Shown piece after piece: positions 26,985 through 35,616 of a DNA stretch of 64,000 nt. This stretch comes from CAZSWS01 sp964610765. Its GTDB lineage: Bacteria; Bacteroidota; Bacteroidia; Bacteroidales; Tannerellaceae. The position numbers were made by a program, and so were the translations under genes. Each line of letters starts with the position of its first letter. Positions within the stretch are counted from its first letter, which is position 1. The notes beneath the pieces are model-generated. The model was not told the DNA's origin and did no database searches. It saw nothing but the letters and a program-made list of their open reading frames with translations. The stretch covers positions 1-64,000 of the forward strand of contig CAZSWS010000004.1 of the NCBI GenBank assembly GCA_964610765.1, read 5' to 3'.

Positions 26985-28261
26985 AATGACTTTAATCTAA
27001 TGGTTACGGCATTTTTATGTGCCTCTAATAATTCATGGGAAGCCATGACCTCAATTGTTGGACCTAAATGTTGAATTCCTTTTGCTGTAATTTCCTGGAA
27101 GGTGATTTTTTTACAAAAACTATCTAAATTGACTCCGCTATATGCTCGGGCATAACCATTGGTTGGCAGGGTGTGGTTTGTTCCTGAAGCATAGTCTCCG
27201 GCACTTTCGGGAGTATAGGGTCCAAGAAAAACGCTTCCTGCATTTTTGATTTGCTCAGTTAAGAGCGGATAGTCGTTTGTTTGTATAATTAAATGCTCAG
27301 GAGCATATAGGTTACTGAAAGAAATGGCTTCGTCTATGTTGTTGAAAACAAGGATTCGGCTGTGTTCTAGTGCTTGTTTTGCAAGGTCTTTACGGGTAAG
27401 TACTGTTAGCTTTTCTTTAATCATTTGATGTACAGAAAGAGCTAAATCTTCGGATGTAGTAACGAGAATTGCTTGACTGTCTGCACCGTGCTCTGCTTGT
27501 GAAAGGAGGTCGGCAGTAACAAAAGCCGGATTAGCATATTTGTCAGCAATAATCAAAACTTCAGAAGGACCTGCCGGCATATCGATAGCCACATCGCGGA
27601 GACTAACCAACTGTTTGGCAGCCGTTACATATTGATTGCCCGGTCCAAATATTTTATAAACTTTGGGCACTGTCTCTGTCCCGTAAGCCATGGCCGCAAT
27701 GGCTTGTGCGCCTCCTATTTTAAAAATACGACTCACACCGGCTACTCGTGCGGCATAGAGAATCGCCGGATGGATTTGTCCGTTTTCGCCGGGAGGAGAG
27801 CAGAGTATAATCTCTTCACAGCCGGCAATTTGTGCGGGAATAGCCAACATAAGTACGGTTGAAAATAGCGGAGCACTTCCTCCGGGGATATAAAGCCCTA
27901 CTTTTTCTATCGCTACCGATTTCTGCCAGCAGGTAACTCCGGGTGAGGTAGTCGTTTTTATTTCTTCAAAGTGCTGTGCTGCATGGAAGCTTTGAATGTT
28001 TTCTTTAGCCTGATAAATGGCTTTTTTGAGCTCTTCCGGTATCATTGCTTCAGCTTCGTCTATCTCTTTAGAACTTACTGTCAAGTCGGATAGAGTAGCT
28101 TTGTCAAATATTTTAGCATATTCCTTAACGGCTTCATCCCCCTTTTCTCTCACCTGGTCTAATATAGGCTGTACGGTAGCATACAGCGAGGATAAATCGA
28201 ACGTTGGTCGCTGTGCTAAAAGTTTCCATTCCGTTTGAGAGGGATTAATAATGAGTTGCAT
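26981..28261 (-). CDS. hisD: Histidinol dehydrogenase
   Basis: 426 residues. Family blocks: GLYIPGGSAPLFSTVLML, GGAQAIAAMAYGTETVPKV, KIFGPGNQYVTAAK, DMPAGPSEVLIIAD and the zinc-binding LLSQAEHGADSQAILV, then YAPEHL near the C-terminus. It oxidises histidinol to histidine with NAD in two steps. hisG lies 26 bp upstream and hisC overlaps the stop by 4 bp. Confidence 0.96.
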   Translation of the reverse strand: MQLIINPSQTEWKLLAQRPTFDLSSLYATVQPILDQVREKGDEAVKEYAKIFDKATLSDLTVSSKEIDEAEAMIPEELKKAIYQAKENIQSFHAAQHFEEIKTTTSPGVTCWQKSVAIEKVGLYIPGGSAPLFSTVLMLAIPAQIAGCEEIILCSPPGENGQIHPAILYAARVAGVSRIFKIGGAQAIAAMAYGTETVPKVYKIFGPGNQYVTAAKQLVSLRDVAIDMPAGPSEVLIIADKYANPAFVTADLLSQAEHGADSQAILVTTSEDLALSVHQMIKEKLTVLTRKDLAKQALEHSRILVFNNIDEAISFSNLYAPEHLIIQTNDYPLLTEQIKNAGSVFLGPYTPESAGDYASGTNHTLPTNGYARAYSGVNLDSFCKKITFQEITAKGIQHLGPTIEVMASHELLEAHKNAVTIRLKSL

Positions 28262-28287
28262 AGTCTTTATCTTTTATAAAAAGCTTG

Positions 28288-29139
28288 TTACATAATCATT
28301 TTCTCAATGGGAATCACCAGGATGCCTTCGCCTCCTTGCATTTTGATTTTCCCTATAATCTCCCAAAGGTGCTTCTCTTCAATAACCGACTGGATGGAAA
28401 CCCATTCTTCGTCAGCAAGTGGAGTGATCGTCGGGCTTTTAATTCCGGGTAGAAGGCGTATGATTTCTTTCAAATTCTTTTTGGGAGCGTTTAGTAGAAC
28501 ATACTTCTTTCCTGTGGAGGCTTGAACGGCTTCTATTCGGAACAGCAATTCGTCTAAAGTTTTTTTCTTCTCCCCGTTGAGCTCTTTATTTCCTATTAAT
28601 AAAGCTTCACTTTTCATGACTACCTCTACCTCTTTCAGACGGTTGGTAATAAGCGTACTGCCTGAACTGACGATGTCAAAGATGCCATTTGCCAAACCTA
28701 TTCCCGGGGCTATCTCTACCGATCCGGATATCACATGTGTAGAAGCCTTGATGTTATTTTCTTTTAGAAATTGATTTAAAATAGTCGGGTAGGAGGTGGC
28801 AATTGTTTTTCCTTCGAACCAACTGAGCCCCTGGTAGTTTTCGTGTCTGGGAATAGCCAATGAGAGTCTACACTTGCTAAAACCTAATCGTTTAATGATT
28901 TCGGCTTCAGCTCCTTTCTCGATATATTCGTTTTCACCAACAATTCCAATATCAGCAATCCCATTCGCTACAGCTTGAGGAATATCATCATCACGAAGAA
29001 ATAATACTTCTATATTGAAAGCTTCGGCTGTGATGAGAAGTGAACGTTTAGATTTGTTTAAGTGAATTCCGGATTCTCCTAGAAGATAGAGTGTCTCTTC
29101 ATAAAGTCGTCCCTTTGATTGTACTGCAATTCTTAGCAT
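28288..29139 (-). CDS. hisG: ATP phosphoribosyltransferase, long form
   Basis: 283 residues, first enzyme of histidine synthesis. Seen: LRIAVQSKGRLYEETLYLL at the start, DDIPQAVANGIADIGIVGENEY, the PRPP-binding region around residues 150-165 (IAPGIGLANGIFDIVSSGSTL), and an ACT-like C-terminal domain (about 205-283: SPTITPLADEEWVSI... EGILVIPIEKMI). The C-terminal domain marks the long form, usually feedback-inhibited by histidine. It is the first structural gene behind a His-codon leader and attenuator, so the pathway seems controlled at both enzyme and transcript level. Confidence 0.96.
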   Translation of the reverse strand: MLRIAVQSKGRLYEETLYLLGESGIHLNKSKRSLLITAEAFNIEVLFLRDDDIPQAVANGIADIGIVGENEYIEKGAEAEIIKRLGFSKCRLSLAIPRHENYQGLSWFEGKTIATSYPTILNQFLKENNIKASTHVISGSVEIAPGIGLANGIFDIVSSGSTLITNRLKEVEVVMKSEALLIGNKELNGEKKKTLDELLFRIEAVQASTGKKYVLLNAPKKNLKEIIRLLPGIKSPTITPLADEEWVSIQSVIEEKHLWEIIGKIKMQGGEGILVIPIEKMIM

Positions 29140-29160
29140 AGTTTGTAATGTGTTTATAAT

Positions 29161-29195
29161 AATAAAGGCTCACCGTAGTACGGCAAGCCTTTATT
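29161..29195 (-). terminator. Attenuator hairpin of the his operon
   Basis: On the minus strand, aataaaggct pairs with agcctttatt (10 bp), then TG/TG mismatch, then CCGT with ACGG around an ACT loop; TTATTATTAT follows. It lies between the leader peptide and hisG. Its left-arm segment GCUUGCCG can instead pair with CGGUGAGC at 29224-29231 in the leader, with two G-U pairs. The same octamer CGGUGAGC also forms the right arm, so terminator and antiterminator exclude each other. Confidence 0.8.
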
Positions 29196-29225
29196 AATTT
29201 GTTTGTATTTAATACGTAGATGTGC

Positions 29226-29285
29226 TCACCGAACGAATGGCTCGAAGAAATGATGGTGATTATGATGTACGTAATTTTGTTGCAT
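29226..29285 (-). CDS. hisL: Histidine operon leader peptide
   Basis: A 19-codon ORF: MQQNYVHHNHHHFFEPFVR. Five of the residues in positions 7-12 are His (HHNHHH), the mark of an attenuation leader. ATG is at 29285, about 22 bp after a TATCTTTG promoter core and 87 bp before the hisG cluster's attenuator ends; TGA at 29226-29228 falls inside the CGGUGAGC antiterminator strand. A ribosome stalled at the His codons would leave that strand free to hold open the hairpin at 29161-29195; a ribosome reaching the stop would cover it and allow termination. Mechanism is inferred from sequence, in analogy with enterobacterial hisL. Confidence 0.82.
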   Translation of the reverse strand: MQQNYVHHNHHHFFEPFVR

Positions 29286-29307
29286 GTTTTTTTACATTTT
29301 GTTATTG

Positions 29308-29315
29308 CAAAGATA
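29308..29315 (-). promoter_or_regulatory. -7 promoter element for the his operon
   Basis: Minus-strand TATCTTTG matches TAnnTTTG exactly. A TTG-containing -33 candidate (ggttgc) lies about 17 bp upstream. Transcription would begin near 29300, just before the leader peptide. Confidence 0.65.
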
Positions 29316-29442
29316 GTATAAAATAGAATTATGCAACCTTTTTTGCCTGAAAAAACAATAAAATGGTCGCTATTTCTCTTTTAAGCTTGACTTTGTGTGC
29401 TTTTTTTAATGGTCAATGTTAGGTTGCTATAAGTTAATAAAT

Positions 29443-29450
29443 TACATTTG
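29443..29450 (+). promoter_or_regulatory. -7 promoter element upstream of the OmpP1/FadL gene
   Basis: TACATTTG fits TAnnTTTG, with TTG at 29424-29426 upstream. The leader to the start codon would be about 90 nt and contains the 10-mer tgtgggaatc twice, at 29499-29508 and 29520-29529, exactly 21 bp apart. Confidence 0.45.
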
Positions 29451-29547
29451 CGGTCTTTTAATTACTTTCGATTGATATATAGTAGGGGAGTTCCTTTGTG
29501 TGGGAATCTTTGAAATATATGTGGGAATCGAATAAATAGACTATAAT

Positions 29548-30933
29548 ATGAGGAAAATTACATTATTAATTAGTACGATTTTAATTTCACTATCGTTGTT
29601 TGCGGAAGGTTATCAGGTTAATCTTTTGAGTACTAAGCAAACGGGTATGGGACATGTTGGGGTAGGAATGAAACTGAAATCCGAGAGTATGCTATTCAAT
29701 CCTGCCGGCATGGTTTGGATGGAAAAGCCGATTGATATGTCCGTTGGTTTATCTATGATTTCATCAAAAGCTACGTATAAAAGCTCGTTAGATGCAGTGG
29801 ATACGGATAATCCGTTAGGAACACCTATTTATGCTTATTTGGGTTATAAAGTATATGATAATCTGGCGATAGGTTTAGCCTACAATACGCCGTATGGTAA
29901 TTCGCTGAAATGGCCGAAGAGCTGGGCAGGTGCGCATCTAATTCAAGATATTAAACTTCAGTCGCATGTGTTTCAGCCTACGATATCATACAAAATAACA
30001 GACCGATTGAGTATTGGTGGAGGATTGATGGTGGCTGTGGGTAATGTGAATTTGTCGAGAGCTTTGATGGGGGTGAAGGATTTTCAGACTATTGGTGGAA
30101 TAGTTGAAGGAATACCTGATGAGGTACTTCCTCCAGCACAGAAAGATCCTATTGTCGGAGTGATAAAAGGTACGAAAGTCGCACCGGGCTATGCTCGTTT
30201 GAAGGGGACATCTGATATACGCATGGGCTTTAATGTGGGTCTTATGATAGATATGTCCGAAAAGGTAACATTAGGCGTTTCTTATCGCTCAAAGATTAAG
30301 ATGAAAGTGAAAGAAGGAGATGCTGAATTGACGTATGCGAATCGCCAAGTTGAAGATGTGATGAATATGTTGGGTAATATCAGCCCGGCTCTTTCAGTTC
30401 CTAAATATAATCAGGGAACTTTCCGCGCTGAACTCCCTCTCCCGGCTAACTTGACAGCAGGTGTAAGCTATCGCCCCACAGAAAAGTTGCAGCTAGCACT
30501 TGATTTGCAATTAGTAGGGTGGGCTGCTTATGATTCACTGAATGTGCATTTCAATGAAGAAGAATTAGGTATTGCTCCTATCTTAGCCGAAAAAGATTAT
30601 AAAAACACATTTATTATAAGAACAGGGGTAGAATATAATGTATATGAGCGTTTGGACTTGCGTGCGGGTGTATATTACGATCAAAGTCCGATACGTAAAG
30701 AAAACTATAACCCCGAAACGCCCGGAATGGATAAGTTAGGGTTCTCAGTAGGTGCTTCTTTTGCTCCCTATGAGCGTTTTCAAATACACTTAGCTCTTTT
30801 ATACATACAAGGCTTGTCTAGAGATGGATCATATACGTCTAGAAATATTGTAACCGGTGATATGGATGTTTTTGCCGGCAGATATTCATCTTCTGCCTTT
30901 ACGGCCTCTATTGGTGCATCATATTCTTTTTAA
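29548..30933 (+). CDS. OmpP1/FadL family outer-membrane transporter
   Basis: 461 residues with a signal peptide ending at about residue 19 (SLSLFA-E). The first mature segment, YQVNLLSTKQTGMGHVGVGM, is the FadL/OmpP1/TodX N-terminal plug sequence type, followed by ESMLFNPAGMVWM, a common family motif. The rest is rich in alternating strands and ends in SIGASYSF with a terminal Phe, as expected for an outer-membrane barrel. FadL proteins carry long-chain fatty acids or other hydrophobic compounds; the substrate here is not known. Monocistronic: own promoter core and a strong terminator follow. Confidence 0.88.
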   Translation: MRKITLLISTILISLSLFAEGYQVNLLSTKQTGMGHVGVGMKLKSESMLFNPAGMVWMEKPIDMSVGLSMISSKATYKSSLDAVDTDNPLGTPIYAYLGYKVYDNLAIGLAYNTPYGNSLKWPKSWAGAHLIQDIKLQSHVFQPTISYKITDRLSIGGGLMVAVGNVNLSRALMGVKDFQTIGGIVEGIPDEVLPPAQKDPIVGVIKGTKVAPGYARLKGTSDIRMGFNVGLMIDMSEKVTLGVSYRSKIKMKVKEGDAELTYANRQVEDVMNMLGNISPALSVPKYNQGTFRAELPLPANLTAGVSYRPTEKLQLALDLQLVGWAAYDSLNVHFNEEELGIAPILAEKDYKNTFIIRTGVEYNVYERLDLRAGVYYDQSPIRKENYNPETPGMDKLGFSVGASFAPYERFQIHLALLYIQGLSRDGSYTSRNIVTGDMDVFAGRYSSSAFTASIGASYSF

Positions 30934-31000
30934 ATATCTAAAAATAATTGCTTTAGGTGATTATTAAAGAGACCTCTTGCAGTTATGTAATATAAGATAC

Positions 31001-31037
31001 CCCGCGGTTAGATTCGTTCTTCTGCGGGGTTTTTTTG
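31001..31037 (+). terminator. Terminator after the OmpP1/FadL gene
   Basis: ccccgcgg pairs with ctgcgggg (one G-U) and is followed by TTTTTTT. Confidence 0.9.
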
Positions 31038-31188
31038 CTGTTGTATGATTGATGTCTCTTGAAGTTTTAAGGGTTCTGTTTATTTAATTCTTTGATCTTT
31101 ACAGCTCGACCTTGGCGCTAATGCACCACGTTTTGCCATTTTCTCCGAATTTGATACCTTAGGGGTCGTCATCAATACATCAATAGTC

Positions 31189-31938
31189 ATGCTAATCATA
31201 CTGTCACCGTCTAAAACTATCAATTTTGATAAACAAAGCCCAAAGATTCAAACAACTACTCCTCTCTTTCTACAAGAGGCTAAAGAATTGATTGGTAGGC
31301 TGTCCGGTTATTCGGTTGAGCAGATTATGGAGAAAGAGAAGGTAAGTCTTAAGCTGGCACGACTTACGCATGAATATATCCACTCTTTTCCCTTGTCTTT
31401 AGGGAAAGAAAAAGAAGCAATTTATGCATATACCGGTCATGTATATGATAAACTGGATGCACGTACGCTTGATGCGGCAGCGCTCAACTATCTGGATAGT
31501 CATTTACGTATTTTGTCTGCCCTCTATGGGGTGTTAAGGCCAACGGATAGTATGAAGGAATATCGTTTAGATATGAATTCGCGTTTAATTCCCAATTTAT
31601 ATGACTATTGGAAAGAGAAGGTGACACAGGTGGTGGTTGAAGAGGTGAAACGGCATGAGAATGTGTTGATAAACTTAGCCTCAATGGAGTATTTTAAAAT
31701 GCTTAACATTAAGGAATTACAACCAACTGTACGGGTTATTACTCCTGTTTTTCAGCAAGAGAAGAATGGACGGTTAGTAATAGGTAGTATGTATGCGAAG
31801 CAGGCTAGGGGAGCCATGCTGAGGTTTATGTGTACCTATCAAATTGAAGATCCGGAGCACTTGAAAGCATTTAGTGACGAAGGGTATTATTTCGATGAAG
31901 AATTATCGAATGAGGATTCATGGTTTTTTATACGCTAA
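31189..31938 (+). CDS. yaaA: YaaA family peroxide-stress protein
   Basis: 249 residues, matching the usual family length. It begins with the diagnostic MLIILSPSKTINFD and has AIYAYTGHVYDKLDARTL, LRILSALYGVLRPTDSMKEYRLDM, LINLASMEYFK and the C-terminal FSDEGYYFDEELSNEDSWFFIR. E. coli YaaA lowers free iron and protects DNA during peroxide stress, and the fold binds DNA. It stands alone between two terminators. Confidence 0.93.
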   Translation: MLIILSPSKTINFDKQSPKIQTTTPLFLQEAKELIGRLSGYSVEQIMEKEKVSLKLARLTHEYIHSFPLSLGKEKEAIYAYTGHVYDKLDARTLDAAALNYLDSHLRILSALYGVLRPTDSMKEYRLDMNSRLIPNLYDYWKEKVTQVVVEEVKRHENVLINLASMEYFKMLNIKELQPTVRVITPVFQQEKNGRLVIGSMYAKQARGAMLRFMCTYQIEDPEHLKAFSDEGYYFDEELSNEDSWFFIR

Positions 31939-31988
31939 TAAGGCTTTGACTTATCAAAACTTTAGCGGTTGAGTTTATACCCCATAAA

Positions 31989-32018
31989 AAAAGGTTTACC
32001 AGTAATGATAAACCTTTT
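31989..32018. terminator. Bidirectional terminator between yaaA and the DUF4270 gene
   Basis: aaaaggttta pairs with taaacctttt across a 10-nt loop, with A-rich and T-rich flanks, between convergent genes. Confidence 0.8.
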
Positions 32019-32037
32019 CTTTATTTCAGTGAGCCTA

Positions 32038-33453
32038 TTATTTAAACTTACTGGAAACAACTTGTATTTTCATGTTATCCCCATCCTTTCTTAGTTTAAC
32101 CCCTGAGGGTCTTAAGTAGTTTTCCAATCTGGAAGTTTGAACCTGAGATTGTGAAACCTGTGTAACACTTCTGCTAACAGGGACTACCAGCAAGCGAAGA
32201 TCTTCTGAAGGAGTTTTTTTAATATGCTCTTTTAATATAGCGGCTAAGTTTCCGAAGTAATAAGTGTATGTTGATTGGTTATAGCCCTCTGTACTTATAC
32301 TTGAGCCATTTTCTACGCTGGAAGATATAGCATACGACGGACTGCTGTTCTCGGTCTTGTAAGTCTCAAAGAAGCTTGCTAATGAATCTTCAGGTAAAAT
32401 GAGAAGATTGCCGGGAGCAGGAAGTGCAAAGTCCCACTTTTCCTGTGGAGTTGCTTTTAAGTTCAGTCGCATATTATTAATAAATCGTTCACCAATCTTA
32501 TCAGAGATAGCTTTAGCCGGTATGACTAAACGGGTGAAAACACCGGAAGGACTTTTGATATAGGTGTATTCTTCATCAGCCAACAGAGGCTCTAGTCCTT
32601 CATTCTTGACACGGTTCAATTGAATAACATCTTTGGTAACATTAAAGACCTCTGGATAGGTGTTGAATCTAACAGTGTCTCCATCTCCGGCTTTGTTGGG
32701 TACGGTGTCACGGTATTGGTAGTAGACAACCATTTGGCTACCATTGATATCTAGTAGATTGCCGGAGCCGAAGGTGCTTTTAACATAAAGCCCAGGGAAA
32801 TATTTGTTAAATGATTCTTGATCTTTAAATTCCCAGCTATCGCTTTGTGATTTATCATAAAACTCTTGCCCTTTTGCTCTATCCATAGGGATGCTAATCT
32901 TTCTGGTATGTATCAGAAGTCCGGTGTTTGAGTCTACTGCATTCCAGTCTGTATCACTAATAGTCATATCACGTGCTGTATATGACTTCTCTCCTAAGAG
33001 GATATCCATTTTGCAAAAGTCTTCCGGATTCACATTGGTGTATCGAACTCTTTCAAGTTGTTCATTTACTTGGTAAATCGATGCTTTCATGGGGGTTATG
33101 GAGTCTCCAATCCATGTCGTATAATACATGATAAATGCCATGGAGTCAATAACACCGTTCAGTGGCTCTTTAGAGAATTTGAAATTATCTTGTATATAGA
33201 ACTGGCACATGAAGTCTGATTCTAATGAACCATATAATGGATCATATAAATGCCCTAATATGCTTGAGCTAGTACGTGCAAAGACAGAATCAATAAGTAC
33301 CGTGGAGGCTTGTATCTCAAATGTGTCAATGAACATATCGAAACCGTCTCCATCCGGCTGGATAGAACCACCAACTGTGTTTAGGTCATCATTGCAGCTT
33401 GATGCTACGAGTAGTATAAAACCTAGAAAAACGACCGAAAGTTTAATCTTCAT
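32038..33453 (-). CDS. DUF4270 family lipoprotein
   Basis: 471 residues. The signal ends LLVASSC-NDDLNTVGGSIQPDGD, a lipobox followed by the typical DUF4270 opening. The remainder is beta-rich (IDSVFARTSSSILGHLYDPLYGSLESDFMCQ region near residues 55-85, given here only in part: SSILGHLYDPLYGS). DUF4270 proteins are conserved in Bacteroidetes and have no proven role. The gene is 10 bp after the GT5-like gene and cotranscribed; the same two-gene arrangement is, as far as I know, conserved in Bacteroides, suggesting a linked function in polysaccharide or envelope biology. Confidence 0.85.
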   Translation of the reverse strand: MKIKLSVVFLGFILLVASSCNDDLNTVGGSIQPDGDGFDMFIDTFEIQASTVLIDSVFARTSSSILGHLYDPLYGSLESDFMCQFYIQDNFKFSKEPLNGVIDSMAFIMYYTTWIGDSITPMKASIYQVNEQLERVRYTNVNPEDFCKMDILLGEKSYTARDMTISDTDWNAVDSNTGLLIHTRKISIPMDRAKGQEFYDKSQSDSWEFKDQESFNKYFPGLYVKSTFGSGNLLDINGSQMVVYYQYRDTVPNKAGDGDTVRFNTYPEVFNVTKDVIQLNRVKNEGLEPLLADEEYTYIKSPSGVFTRLVIPAKAISDKIGERFINNMRLNLKATPQEKWDFALPAPGNLLILPEDSLASFFETYKTENSSPSYAISSSVENGSSISTEGYNQSTYTYYFGNLAAILKEHIKKTPSEDLRLLVVPVSRSVTQVSQSQVQTSRLENYLRPSGVKLRKDGDNMKIQVVSSKFK

Positions 33454-33463
33454 GAGAAGTTTA

Positions 33464-34285
33464 TTATTTATTAGAACTCAGTATCTTGTCATAGAACTCG
33501 TTGTAGGAGTCTATGTAGGTTTCCGGATCTTGATAGGGAAGTGTGTGCGGATTCTTTAATGATTGGATGTGTTTCTCCAACTCTTCGTCAATCTTTTCGC
33601 TTCCATTAATAATTGCATCCGAGAAATTGAGCGCTAATTTAGTAAGAGATTTAAAATCTACGCCATCTTTAAGTACTTTTAAGTCATTTTCAGTAGCTCC
33701 ATCTTGTTTTAACTTATCTGAAAAGTGAGCGGGTAGCGGTTTTTCGAATGGATCATCATAAACAGAATAAACTATTTTAGCATGCTGAAAGCTGGGGTCG
33801 TCAGCATACATTCTTCTTAAATATACAGGAGCCAATGCAGACATCCATCCATGGCAATGAATAATGTCCGGAATCCAACGTAGCTTTTTAATAGTTTCTA
33901 ATACCCCTCTGACATAGAAGATAGAGCGATCGTCATTGTCTTCAAACTCGTTTCCTTCGTCATCAGCAATAGTTGCCTTGCGAGAGAAAAAGTCTTCATT
34001 GTCAATAAAGTATACTTGCATTCTTGCTGTTGGGATAGAAGCAACTTTGATAATCAATTGATGGTCGGTATCATCAATTATCAAATTCATTCCGGATAGT
34101 CGGATTACTTCGTGAAGTTGGTTTCTACGTTCGTTTATCACACCAAAGCGCGGCATGAATGTCCGAATTTCTTTGCCTCTTTCTTGAATTCCTTGCGGGA
34201 GATTCCTACAAATGGTTGAGATTTCTGTTTCTGGTAAATAGGGAGTAATTTCTTGAGTAATGAATAAAATTCTTTTTGCGTCCAT
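33464..34285 (-). CDS. Short GT5 (glycogen/starch synthase-like) N-domain protein
   Basis: 273 residues, against about 470 or more for full glycogen synthases. It begins ILFITQEITPYLPETEIS and has FIDNEDFF, DRSIFYVRGVLETI, PDIIHCHGWMSALAPVYLR, all typical of the GT5 N-terminal Rossmann domain. The nucleotide-sugar motif KxGGL, expected after the first strand, is replaced by ETEISTICRN, and the C-terminal nucleotide-binding domain is absent. It is commonly annotated as glycogen synthase, but from the sequence catalysis looks doubtful; it may be a regulatory or binding protein. A TATCTTTG core lies 26 bp upstream; DUF4270 follows. Confidence 0.8.
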   Translation of the reverse strand: MDAKRILFITQEITPYLPETEISTICRNLPQGIQERGKEIRTFMPRFGVINERRNQLHEVIRLSGMNLIIDDTDHQLIIKVASIPTARMQVYFIDNEDFFSRKATIADDEGNEFEDNDDRSIFYVRGVLETIKKLRWIPDIIHCHGWMSALAPVYLRRMYADDPSFQHAKIVYSVYDDPFEKPLPAHFSDKLKQDGATENDLKVLKDGVDFKSLTKLALNFSDAIINGSEKIDEELEKHIQSLKNPHTLPYQDPETYIDSYNEFYDKILSSNK

Positions 34286-34310
34286 TAGAATAACAAATTG
34301 TTTGATTCTA

Positions 34311-34318
34311 CAAAGATA
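34311..34318 (-). promoter_or_regulatory. -7 promoter element for the GT5-like/DUF4270 pair
   Basis: Minus-strand TATCTTTG, an exact TAnnTTTG match, placed 26 bp before the start codon. Confidence 0.6.
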
Positions 34319-34451
34319 CTAAAAAAAAATGGTTACTTATCCAAGTGTTTGCGCTGAAACTTTTAAACCACACTGTGAATAAAAGCAAATTCCCCCTACT
34401 TTCTTAGACCTTCCTTCTTTCCAATTTTAGTATAATCCCTCTCTGTTATTC

Positions 34452-34488
34452 AAAAAAACTGGGGCTACCAATTACTTGATAGCCCCAG
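34452..34488 (-). terminator. Terminator of the SusC/SusD operon
   Basis: On the minus strand, ctggggcta pairs with tagccccag, followed directly by TTTTTTTG. It ends the five-gene operon whose last stop is at 34516. Confidence 0.9.
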
Positions 34489-34515
34489 AATAATTTATAA
34501 AAAGATGTCTAGTTC

Positions 34516-35604
34516 TTAGTCTTCAGTAATGTATGCACTTACATCTGCAACCATAGCGAAATTGTTTTCTCCTCTGTATTTATTATCAATGAAGATTTTT
34601 ATATAACGCGCTTTGGGCAGGTTGCTTAAAAAATACTTTTGGTCTCCATCTATTTTAGGGTTAAAAGAAAACTCACCACAATCATCCCAAGTCCATACGG
34701 TAGGGTCTTCCGGATTTATTGCGTTTTCTTCGGTGCAGGCAAAAAGCTGAAAGCCTGTTTGTCCTCGTCCATCATTTTTCCTTCTAGCCATCGATATTTG
34801 TGCCAAGGTGACTTCTTCTCCCAAATCAATGATAAACCAATGTGGATAGTTTGTGGCAGGACTAGCATATCGGGCATGCCAATAGGTACCTAAATCATTA
34901 TCAATGATTGCTGTAATTTTGTTATTGGCACCTTCATTTGTTGCTTGTGAACTATAACCAATTTGTCCATCATGACTATTCGGGTCATATCCGGGAATAC
35001 TCCAGTTCGCTTTTGACATTTTAGTGTAGGCTAAAACCTCTATTTTTTCCTCAAAACTTCCCACCTTTGCTGTAACAGTTGCCCTACCAGGAGCAAGTGT
35101 TCTGATTACTCCATTACTAAATACTCGAGCTACTTCTTCATTAGACGTAGTCCATTCGATTAAGTTTGGCTCTGAGGCATCACTAGGTATTGGTGTTGCG
35201 AAGACACGTGTTTCCTCAAACCATTCTCCTTTAACCTCTTTAGCACTTAGAGTAAATCCTGTTAAAGGTATGTATTCTTTCACGGTTAGGTCAATAGTTG
35301 CTTTATCATCTTTTGATGTTACTATAATAGGTGTAAATCCTACACTTAAAGCTTTCACTAACCCCGTTTGATCAACGGTTGCTACCGTTGGGTCCTCGCT
35401 AATCCAAGTTGGAGTTCCTCCTGCTAAACTGGAATTCAGCTGTATTGTGTTACGATCGCCAGCATGTTCTCCAATGTATAACAAGACTTCTGTTCGATCT
35501 ACATAGGGTTTGTCAGTTACTGGTATCTCATCAAATGTAGTGCAAGCTGTAGTAATAATAAATCCAATAAGGATATATGCAATATTTATATGTATTGTTT
35601 TCAT
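34516..35604 (-). CDS. Lipoprotein with Big-type Ig domains and F5/8 type C domain
   Basis: 362 residues. Lipobox at ITTAC-TTFDE. Two bacterial Ig-like (Big_2) repeats can be read: one with WISEDPTVATVDQTGLVKALSVG and one with WTTSNEEVARVFSNGVIRTLAPG (quoted in part: DPTVATVDQTGLVKA, NEEVARVFSNGVIRT). Residues about 215-362 form an F5/8 type C/CBM32-like module: DNDLGTYWHARY, HWFIIDLGEEVTLAQISMARR and a closing ARYIKIFIDN. It would sit on the cell surface and bind carbohydrate. It is the last gene of the SusC/SusD operon, in the place of a surface glycan-binding protein. Confidence 0.85.
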   Translation of the reverse strand: MKTIHINIAYILIGFIITTACTTFDEIPVTDKPYVDRTEVLLYIGEHAGDRNTIQLNSSLAGGTPTWISEDPTVATVDQTGLVKALSVGFTPIIVTSKDDKATIDLTVKEYIPLTGFTLSAKEVKGEWFEETRVFATPIPSDASEPNLIEWTTSNEEVARVFSNGVIRTLAPGRATVTAKVGSFEEKIEVLAYTKMSKANWSIPGYDPNSHDGQIGYSSQATNEGANNKITAIIDNDLGTYWHARYASPATNYPHWFIIDLGEEVTLAQISMARRKNDGRGQTGFQLFACTEENAINPEDPTVWTWDDCGEFSFNPKIDGDQKYFLSNLPKARYIKIFIDNKYRGENNFAMVADVSAYITED

Positions 35605-35616
35605 GAGCCTTTCTAT

